Source: Trichostrongylus colubriformis
Taxonomy: Eukaryota; Nematoda; Chromadorea; Rhabditida; Trichostrongylidae
DNA length: 64,000 nucleotides
Direction: 5' to 3'
Assembly: GCA_963978905.1 (NCBI GenBank)
Contig: OZ022257.1
Span: 13,352,509-13,416,508 of the forward strand
The translations under genes and the position numbers were made by a program. Below are positions 11,330-22,200 of this stretch, in pieces (position 1 is the stretch's first letter; every line of letters starts with the position of its first letter). A model generated the notes under the pieces. That model was not told the DNA's origin, searched no databases, and saw only the letters and a program-made list of their open reading frames with translations.

Positions 11330-12159
11330 TTGTTTTGCTTATAGAGTACACCCACGCGCGTGGCAGACGTTTTTACTGAATTTTTTTTACCATTCTATTT
11401 GTACTGTAGTCACCCGACACCAGTATTCTGAATGGGGTAGAATGCACGACGCATCCCGAAAGGATTGATTAAGTCTAAAAAAATTTTCCTTCTACTTTAT
11501 TCAAAGTTTTATCATAGCTTCGATAGCAGTGGTCTTTTCTCGACTTCTATTCACGATTTTTTCTGTAGTCAGTTGCTGTTTTCCGCGCTCTTTTGAGTAA
11601 ATACATTGAAAGAACTGAGTTTATTCAATTCAGCTTTGAATGAATGCTTATCCCATGAAGCATATTTTCCTATTCATCCTTTCCATAAAATCATTGGGTC
11701 CATTTCCATTTAATTTTATACTGAGCATGGCTCCCACAAATGATCCACTTGGAACAAAAATTTGAACTTCCTGTGTTGAACAAATTTGCCAGGAAATAGC
11801 TCGAGGAGATTTTCGTGAGACAGTTAATGGTATCAAATCTGCAACATTCCTTATTTTGAATGGTTTCAAATCGTTCTCTTTCTCCTTTACTCGAAGTTTC
11901 CTATTGAATAACCATTAGTAACCACAAATTTTTCCATGTTCCGCATAGCAACCAAGCATAGTTTTACCTATTTCTCTAGAAAAAATGTCATTAGAATGGT
12001 GTTAAAGCCATCGAGCTGGTTTTACCTATCCTCTTATAGAGGAAAAGTGGAAGGTCCTGTTGGATTTTGGTAGATCACATCGTTTAAAGTGAGTTTGAGT
12101 GATACGTAGCAACGGGGAACACACTTCTATGAGGTTCTTAAAACTTGTTCTCATTGGTT
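11330..12159. other. Intergenic, nothing recognised
   Basis: AT-rich DNA between two MITE copies, with no supported gene. Confidence 0.5.
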
Positions 12160-12167
12160 GAAATACC

Positions 12168-12399
12168 GGGTCAATTCAAATCGGGGGGAGACGCAACTTT
12201 GCGTCAATTTTTCACCCACGTCGAAGCTTCTTTCCCTCCCTAGGCTTAGGCTAAAGCAGATGAGACCTATGCTTTGAAAGATGCTCTTTCATGTGGAAGG
12301 AGGGGATATCAATTTTAGCCAAAACCTAGGAAGGGAAAGGAGCTTCGACCTTGACGCAAAGTTGCGTCTTCCCCCCCCTCCCCCGACTTGAATTGACCC
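12168..12399. mobile_element. hAT-like MITE with exact 8-bp target duplication
   Basis: A 232-bp element with terminal inverted repeats GGGTCAATTCAA...TTGAATTGACCC. Subterminal GACGCAACTTTGCGTC and its complement are also inverted. The 8-bp GAAATACC is directly repeated at both edges (12160-12167 and 12400-12407). An 8-bp duplication is typical of hAT transposition. It has no coding capacity. Confidence 0.9.
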
Positions 12400-12407
12400 G
12401 AAATACC

Positions 12408-13236
12408 CGTATGTTCCTGGATTTCGTGGTAGTTTTAAATTTCACGTTGCAGTATACCAATAAACACTCCGTTTTCTCAAGCACTATTGTGATGTCCTTA
12501 CGTTTCGTTGAATCACCGGCGATTCGCGTTTTCTAATCGTATCGAAATTCTGCACTTGTCCCTGGGGATCATATTGGCAGCGTTTCAGTTGAACAGACGA
12601 CTCTTGTCGTGAATTATTCAGCAGTCAAGTCGATTCGCATGATAAAATTTTCATTAATCTCGATCTAACCTTTCTCTGCAGAGGAGTCAATTCTTTTTGC
12701 ATTGACAGCCACACGATACTGGCAGCTTATTAGCAATTTTCATGTCGTTCATATTCGAAAAAAAGTTTGCAATAGTCCTTTGTTCTACATTGTTTTGTGA
12801 TCAGGAGACTATTTCAACGTTAAAAGCTCGTCTGGATCAGCACTTTCCCTCATTCTATTGCTTATTGTTCCAGTTTTTCTTCAAGGTGGAGTCTCAATAA
12901 ATCGATCGCTTTTCCTTGTTTGCACCAACAAAGTCGTGATTTTTATATGGTAATTTATTGAGGCAATAAAACACGGGAATACCTAGTGTTTGTGTTCATT
13001 GAATGAATTGCTGACTGGCCGTGCGACATGTTATCCGTCCGATATCGCACCTGTCTCTCACTATTGATCCTGCAAACATACATTTCTTCTCCAGCTTGAG
13101 TAACTCGATCGGAGTCTCACACTGTAGTTTCCTCTTGAAGTCGGTCTGAAGAGCTCAATTGCTTACTTTGTTTTGATTTTGTTGCCTACGATCCAACAGC
13201 TAAATTATGACGTAGTGCTATCAGAAAATGTCTGCT
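12408..13236. other. Region upstream of Dishevelled
   Basis: No gene seen. It should hold the promoter and the outron of the Dishevelled gene if that mRNA is trans-spliced. I cannot identify the promoter. Confidence 0.4.
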
Positions 13237-13244
13237 TTTTTAGG
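13237..13244 (+). promoter_or_regulatory. Probable spliced-leader acceptor of the Dishevelled gene
   Basis: TTTTTTTAG-like acceptor ending at 13243, with a single base before the ATG at 13245. This arrangement is typical of SL1 trans-splicing in nematodes. An ordinary acceptor from an unseen upstream exon is the alternative. Confidence 0.65.
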
Positions 13245-16200
13245 ATGTCTTCTCCAGGTCAAGCGGAAGACCTGGATTCTTCCGGTGTTGAACCGGACGT
13301 TGTTATTGAGAAGACTCGTGCTATGAATCTTAATGATGCAGACGATGAGATCATTGCTGATGGTCTTCGTGAAGGGGGTACGTGTATTTCCAGTGCTTAC
13401 TGTCCTACTTGAAGCGAATTGAAGCTCTTTTACATTTTTAGCATTCAGCAAATCAGTATTTTCTTGAGAAAGTATCAGCTGCAGTTGGAATAATTCCGTC
13501 AGCCGTGTCTTAGAAATGTGCTAGTGAAATGTTTCAGCCACAAGCGGTCTTTCGGGAATGGGAGAAAGCGAAGTTTCGATGGTATCTGAAGTGCCACCGA
13601 GCACTATAACAAATCAACCATTTCCTGCAACTAGTACGAAGGTGAGCAAATGTCCCATAATGGGTTGGATTCTCATCGACTTATGTCTCTTAAATGCTAT
13701 TGAGATTGTCTACGAGCCTTTATGCAGTCCCCACATGGTACATCGTTGTTCTCCATATGATCTTATGAGATTTTGATTTATCTGTCCTAGGTCTACTATC
13801 ATATTGACGATGAACCAACTCCCTATCTTACCGAAGTCCATGTTCCACCTGATTTGATAACCTTGGGAGACGTCAAACGAGTACTTATGCGATCAAATTT
13901 CAAGTACTATTGCAAAGCCCTCGACCAAGATACAGGATGGTACGTTTGAATCCGTTCTCCTTCTTTGTTTTTTTTACATTTTTGATGTTCTATTTGGTGG
14001 AACACTTTTAATGTGGAACTTTCACTATATACTACGATTTCGTGTTAGTACGTATTATGACTTGCTCAATGACTGGCATTTGTATTTGACTCTTTTGAAA
14101 AAGCCAATCTCGAAATGCCAATGAAAATGCAAAGAACCGCTTCCTGTGTAGCTCCGAGCCACATAAAGAAGATTTTTATGTTATGGGTTGAGCTATCGTT
14201 TACATGCAAATTGAAGTTTCGTGCGAAAGTGTTAGAATTGAATCTTCTCGATTGTTAGAAAAATTGGCTAGACATATGATGTATTTTTGGAAGAAGTCGC
14301 ATTCATCAATCACAATTGCTTTTGCAAAAACTGTAGTAATGTGGTCTTGAACGTTGGGATTGAACTGCTTCGTTTTTGATAATTAATGGTAATTGAAGTT
14401 TCGAAAAAAGCAGTTTCCATCAGTTTCAGTGCCTCCTCTGTATAATGCTTCCCTTTTTCTTCATACGCTGAATGACTATCAGAAGCGTTTTCCGTTAAAT
14501 TTTGCGATGGATTGATGGTCTACATTTAACTCCTGCGTAGCTCATGAGAAAATGAGGTTCAAGTATTTCATCAGCTGAGGGAGTTCTTTGATGGGAACGG
14601 CTTCATGTGTGCTGCGTGATTCGATTTTGAAGGAGCTACAAATGCTATACAGTATAGATCATATCAAATCTTACCTCGATACGCTTTTGAACTTTTCTTT
14701 GTGAAAAAAATTCATGCATGCTAAATATCTATGACTCACTGTCATGAAATGAGAGTTGTTCGAATTTCAGTGAGGTGAAAGCCGAAATTCGCGATGACAT
14801 GGAACGATTGCATCGCTCGTCGAATGGACGTTTTGAATTATTCCTCTTAACCACCGAAGGCTCAACACATTCCGATGGCTCATCAGGTCTGCCGAAGACT
14901 GCTCGACATCATATGGTGAGTACTCTTTCTGTTGCTCCAGTTTAAAGTCCCACGGCGTTGTTGCTTACTTTTGCCGTTGTTAAGGTTCCCGGGCCAGCTC
15001 CCACAAGCATGTATCACCTCAGTCAAAATGCGTATCGCCAAGCTGTGCATCAGTATGATAATAGCTGTGAGTTCATCTCTTCTTTCCGTTTTCCACGCTT
15101 TGTCCCTACTCTTGGTTTGCTTTACGATATTGCCTAAGTTCTGGCTGTTTTATAATCCATGTTGTTCTTCTTCCTCTACATGCTGGGTGTGGGGACATCC
15201 ATTCCTCTCTTTCGGGTTTTCTCCTCGAAGGCTGTTTCCTTGCATAAGTGACGATTACGATTTGTTGCTGTCTTCGGAAGGTCCGATGTGCAGGAAACGT
15301 CATGCTGCATAGGCCTCCCTTGCATTGTTCCTATGTGGTTTAGTGTAAGAATGTGATCACTTCACTACTAGCTACGTCGTAATCCTCTACAACGAAGAGG
15401 GAATGCAAATAAGCTTTCATGGGATAATTAGTTCTATGGACTCGTCGCAGCTGTTAGGGTTTTAAGCATGTTGATGAGCTATGGTCATGCAAAGGGTAGA
15501 AGGTCGTCACTAAAACATACATATTGTTAAAAAGACTTATAATTGTCATCTTTGGTGAAAACAAGCTGCTGATGAAAATCAAAAGTAACCGCTTATTGGT
15601 GCGCCGTCTTTAAACAACTGGAAAATGCACAGTAGTCGTACTCTGCGGAGTGTGAAACACTTTCACTATACAGGTTCACTATACAGGTGGAAGGCTTTCA
15701 GAATTGTCGGCTTTGGTCAACATAACCTTTGGTGATGAAAAAAAAACCATTAAAAAACCATTACCACCATTAAAAAATGTATGCGATACATCCGATCTTG
15801 CTTTGCTGCGACTTCGCATGCAAACTTAACAAAAATCGCGAAATCTGGCATTCATCTGCCTCACCTTAGAGGGAGCTGAATCAATCAGCGCAGAGGTTGC
15901 CGTTGGAAAAAGGCATCTCTTTTCCGTGTACCGAGTTTTGTAGGTTTCGGCTGTATTCGATATTTGAGATAAAAATTTCGTAATTTTAGCTGTATGGTAC
16001 TTGAGATTATCAAAAGCGATACCGCTTGGTTCTCTATTACTCGTCTTTATCACTTCAAAGTGAACTTCCAGTATTGACCAGTGTTTTACGTGGAACAGGT
16101 CACCGTTGAGTGTAATTAAAATAGATTTTTATCGTTATTTTCAGTGCTCAGTACCGACTCGGAGTCAATGGTTTCTGCACCGGTTCCTCAATACATGAAG

Positions 16201-19200
16201 GGAAGCTTGAACAGGAGGCATGTGCAGCAACAGTACATTGTCGGTCAGTGATCAGTAATATTTATTTGCTGATATTAATTTTTATAAACGCCTCATATCC
16301 TCTTTAAATGTTTTACGACCATGATAACTTCTCAGATGCTCACATATGAAATTTGTAACAGGACATTTCCTGCTGTAAAATCGAAGTCCTTACATATTTA
16401 ATCCTCAGCTCCGATGTTCGTGATGGTTGATGGATGTAGTGTCAACGATTGACACTCGTTGACTTGGTAGCGTTGTTTAAATTACAGAGAAACGCAGGGA
16501 ACGCACGAGCTTGAAGCGGCTATTGTGATATGAATAAGTTTATGTCGCTAGCCGCTTCAGGTGTGCTCGAACAGCAATGTCTGACCGCCTTCTTGGCTTT
16601 TTGACTTATCGTTAGCTGTATAACCACAACTCTATGATGTCTACTTGTGCTCTGGTATAGATGGTTGCTCTCAGGTCCATCGACGTCAAAAGATTCTGAT
16701 TTCAGGGCTATTATGGAATCATCATATGAGTGGGCCATGAAAATTTTGACGCTCCTTCGGTGTGTGAAACCTAAAGACAGATCTTCTTGCTAATCTACTT
16801 TTCCTGTTGCGCCTAGCACCCTTTCACAAGATACAGATATTGCTTGCAATCTTGCAAAGTCTCCTTAAAATCGCGCCAGATCTGCGTTTTCGATCCACAT
16901 CTTCGTCATCTCAAGTATCTCGTCTGGGTAAATAAGATGCCCAGCATCCCGAGGAGGAAATTTGGAGGCGTAGAAACGGTTCTTTCTTGCACTGTACCCC
17001 GATTTCTACAGCGGTTTGTTCAGTTCTATATGAGTTAACGGCTTACGTATTCGAGTAGCTTCATAGAAACTTGCGGTCGATAAAACTCTCAATCATGAAG
17101 GAAATACAAACGCTAATCTTTGGGTTCGTCGATATTTCCCTTTGCTTGTGGAGAGAAAGCTCCTGCGTGTTTTCAAGTGCCCTGTCGAGTGTTGGCCGAT
17201 AAAATCTCTCAATCTCCCGCGTTTGTACCAGTTACTGTATTTTCCAGTTGACTTGTATTTGACGAGTTTTTGTTTTAGCAGGAATGTAGGAGAAAATTGC
17301 TTCAATGAGTTCTGCTCTCTTCTTGAAGATTCAAGATAGTCTTAACCTGCTCCCCATCTCATCTTCTCATCCTTCTTTAATGCTTTTCCACTGTATAGTT
17401 TAAAAATAGGAGTTTCCATAGTTTAACATTGCCGGTGATTATCTCGGTAGTGATAGCACGAGGTGAAGCATTAAGAGCGTGACGGACGTTTCGTCGCAGT
17501 GTTTATTCGTTGCGTTTCTCGATAGGATAGGTCGTCGATGTTCTACGTGACTTCACCGTTCTATATGTGACGTCAGGAGACTACTTCCATGTCTTTGAAT
17601 ACATCAAGTTGAGCAAACCCTCTTGAGGATGTTCCTCATCTGCCTGTCTCAAGATCATTGACACCCCACGCTGTAGAGTGGTGATGTGGTTTTCTTATTC
17701 AGCCTCTTCGAGTCTTCATTTTGATTGTTCTTTTTTCGAGGGCGCTGTCAACGTCATGTGTTTCGCGTAGATTTTTAATTCATTCGTTCTCATTTATCGC
17801 ATTTGTCTTATTTCCCGCTATTCGAAGAGTTCTTACTGTAGATCACGATGACGACTGCCAACGGCCTAACTCGAAAGGCGTCCAGCAAGGAACAGATGAC
17901 ATCGTCTATCGCTGAACGCGCTAACTTCCTAATGGACTCCCTTGGAGAGCGCCGTCATGCGCAGCATAGTGTTGCACCTTTGATACATTCTAAAGGGCAA
18001 CTCGCATTCAATAATAAAAGTCGAGTAGCACAGTTAGTTTCACGATTAGAAAACGCTTCCTCGAAAAAGCCGCCCCTGGCTGTTCCGGAAGTAGTCGATT
18101 GTCTTGAAGAGCCGAAAAAGCTCAAACGAAAATATGCAAGACATCTAACTAGCACTAAGATTCTGCATAGTATATTTCGTCGTGATAGCGACAAGAAAAA
18201 GTCTGATCTAACTCCGGACAATAAAGTAGTAGCCTTGTCTGGTGGTGCTGTCCGCGAACCCGTTGTTTTAAGAGATCGGCCAAGTGGTGGATCATTTGGA
18301 AGTAGATCAGAGAACGTCAAGAATGTTCTACAAGAACCATCAAGGATGCGCAGTTTGATCAAAAAGCGGAAATCCGAGGGCTGCATCGCAGTGTCAGCTG
18401 ATGATTTACAAAAAACACAACGCTCCAAGGCCAATAAACGGTCAGATGGTTCAACTTTGCCAGTGAAATCATCGCCTCCTGGCTCCGCCTTGATTGATAT
18501 TTCACGAGGGGACGTCAAACTAAAACCAGGAGAAGACGTCGTTCTTCGTCCACTCGAACCTCGTCTCGAAGATCGTCCAACTCCGTCCATCGTCATTGAG
18601 AAGAAAAGCACATCGAAGCTTGACTCTACGACTACGATCGTGGAGGAGTGCCAATTTCCGTTGAGAAGACGTCCTTATAGCACTATCGCAGGCTGTCCTC
18701 TGATGAAATCTGAAAGACACATACTACGCTCAAGGCCATTGAGCCGTACAATGACTTCAATAGAGAGTAAGATCTTACCACCACTCTACGAGAATGGCGC
18801 ATCCGAAGAGCAACAGCAAAAGAAGTCAAAGAAGAGGTACATGGGAAGTCATACGGACAACTCGTTCCAAGGAAAAAATGTAGCAGCACCAGATGCCACT
18901 CCAAGGCGCCATCTTATTGGGTTCTTACATCGAACAAGCCACCTTTCGCTTACAAGCGAATTAAGTGGAAATGCTTCATTCTATCTTATTGGCAAGTGTG
19001 CCTTTTGGGTTATTTTTGCATAGGTCTCATATCCGTGAACTCAAAGATTGTTTCCAGGTCACCGAGGACGTCGATTTGAGGACTCCACCATTGGATCGGA
19101 AAGTGATGCGCATATGTTTTCGGATGATGACGATAGGTTAGTGCAGTTTCTATCGCTTTCGAAATACTTTTGTGATTTTAATTTGTTTTCTTCTGATGAC

Positions 19201-22200
19201 TATTTGATGCTAGAGCACAGATCAGTGTTGGTTCGGAATATTCAACAGTCACACGGTGTTCCTAACTATGTGTGAAGTAAGAGCATGAATTATCTATGCT
19301 TGTTCCCGTTTTTCATAGGTGCGTCCTTGATCCCCATGCACTACATTTTGACGAATGAGGCTAGTCGTTGCAAGGGATTAGTGCTAAACGCTCGCTCACA
19401 TCTCCAGTCTATGTTGTGACTCCGTCGTGAAGCAGCAGTTTTATCGTCTTAAGCAATCTCTTGCTCGTACTTCACTGCAGTGGCTATGAGTGGCTATGCT
19501 GCAGATGATGGCGATTTTGAAAGCAGTGATGCAAAAGACTATTATTCGACTACTTCTAATTCTGAAGATTACTACGCTTTGAGGAAATGGAAGTATGGCT
19601 TCATTTGGATTAGCTTATCTGCCATTGGTTCTAGCACTGCATATGCATCTGTTATCGTACAAGGGGAACATGTAATTTCAATGCCGTTATGGTTCCTACG
19701 AAAAAATTCCCTCGTAACTTTTTCAAGTGGCAGCTGTTAGTTTATGATGGCAGTACTTCATTTTCACCGGACACCTTAAACTGAGGTCTTTCTGCTTATA
19801 TACCATGTGCATCAGTGAATAGGATTATAGTGATCTCGCTGATTTGTTAATATTTGCAGGGGGTCGACTACGACAGATATCACTTCCGTCTCACGACAAC
19901 ATGAGAACATGTATCGCAAACAACGGCGGCGACGGCAGTATCGTAGACCGTCGAGAGCATCTTCGTTTTCGAGTATAACCGGTGCGCTTAACAGCCTTGT
20001 TTACACTGGCGCTGCTTCATATGATTTTTTTATCATGTTATTATATCCATGATATTTGCAGAGTCGTCTATGAGTCTTGACGTGGACACAGTAATCCTTA
20101 ACATGGACACTGTGAACTTCCTGGGAATTTCCATTGTTGGGCAAAGTTCTGCTCGTGGAGATAATGGAATTTATGTGGCAAATATTATGAAAGGTAATTT
20201 AATCAATTTTTTTTCTTGTAGAAGGGTCTAAGCCAGGAAAATGAATCTATTCGCTGACGTTTTCATTCACTGAAGTTTTGTGGCTATTTCAACCGTTACG
20301 AACATTAATCACCTGCTGTAGAGAGAATGAGCGGCAAAGCTTTTTTCAAGGCTATCAGTGCTCGAAATATGCTGCGAATGTGTCTCGCTTCACTACACAT
20401 ACATAGTTGTAATTATTTGAGGTGGTGCAGTTGCTCTCGATGGACGAATCAGTGCCGGTGATATGATATTGCAAGTGAATGATATCTCGTTCGACAATTT
20501 TACCAACGATCAAGCTGTGGATGTTCTACGGTATCAGAAAATTTTATTGTTTGCTATTTTTTATCGTTTTCCGGTGTTATTCGATTGGTGAAATCTTTCC
20601 CGTTGCGCGGGGTTTTGTTTTGGTTTTCTTATATATACAGCACATTTAGGAGTTTTCCCCAGACACAATGCAATATGGTATTGCTGTATAGAGAAGTACA
20701 AATATTTCAGTGATGCTGTTGCTCGAAAAGGGCCAATCAAGCTCACAGTAGCGAAGTGTTTCGACAGCGGCCCCAAGAGCTGTTTCACAATCCCTCGAAA
20801 TCACCGAGATGAGCCAGTACGGCCTATTGACACACAGGCGTGGATTCAACATACTAACGCCATGCGTGGCATGCCTAGCATTCTTGAGGGTTGGTCATAT
20901 GAGTTTCTTTCCACTTCTGAGATTCAGCGCAATCATTTCTTTCAGGATCTGAGGGTGCACCAACTCCCATACCGGGCGATTGGCCTCATGGGCGACCGCC
21001 AAGCAGTTCTACGGTGACATCAACAGGATCTAATGGACAGAATACAGTCGTAACAGGGCAACATATTCGGTTGGATATCCACACCGATAAGAAGAAGGTC
21101 TGTTTATGGCCTATGGATTGCTGCAATAGCTTTATCGTAATATGCTCTGCAATTTATCAATAGCTCGTTAATTACAACGACTTCTGCTCTTTGGCGTAAT
21201 GTTTTATGATCCTCGGAGGTCTCTGAACATTTTTATGTGCTAATTTCGACTGTAGGCTTTGCAGCCTTTTTCTACTTCTTTGATTAGCGCTTGCATCTAA
21301 GATGTTTTCTAACCGGTTCTTTTTCCAGGTGGTTGAAGTTATGGCAATGCCGAACTCAGGGCTTGACATCAAAAATAGGACATGGCTTAAAATACCTATA
21401 CCGATGTCATTTTTAGGTATGGATAAACATGAGTGGCCTTTTGTTTCCTGTTTTTGTTTTATTTCCTCTTTTTAATTTATTTTTCTGTTTTTTGACTTAT
21501 ATTATCGCTGCAGGCAAGGATTTGCTTGACTGGTTGTTGGCACATGTTGACGGCTTACTGGAACGAAAAGATGCTCGGAAGTACGCGGCTGAGTTGTTGA
21601 AACGCAAGCTCATTGCACATGTTGTCAATAAGATAACTTTCACCGAGCAGTGTTACTATGTGCTTGGAGAAGAATGTGCAGGTACGGTTGAGTTCTGCCT
21701 GTGCTCTGGATGATCCCTTCATGTTCGATCATAACACCTTTTTTTTAGATTTCGCGCGTTACCGAGCCCATCCCGAGGATTTGGTTGCCCATCAACATGC
21801 TGCGGCACAACAACGGATGCAATGGACGACCACTGGTCCGGGAGGTGCAAAGGCACCGTCATCGATGGTAAGCGACGCGCATGGACGGATGTACGTCATG
21901 GACATTTGATCTTCTTGTTGTCCGAAGTCCTTCGCATCACCTCTGGTCCTGGTTGCTTTCTGCCTGTTCCCGTCACAACCAACTCTATTGTATGATATGC
22001 ACGCTGTCTTTTCACTCGGTCCTGTCCTTATTTTATGTGTTGTGTTATGCATCGGGCTCAAAAGACGTCGAATGGGATATGTCATGATCACTGCATACGT
22101 GTGGCATTCATTTTTTCTAGAATTCGATGTGTTTTATAGGAAAATAAGGATCAGATTCCCTGTTGAGCATCGGGGATCACGTACCCTGTTAAGGTTGTTG

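Noticed and set aside
17955..18611. 218-codon minus ORF
   Set aside because: Shadow of the large Dishevelled exon.
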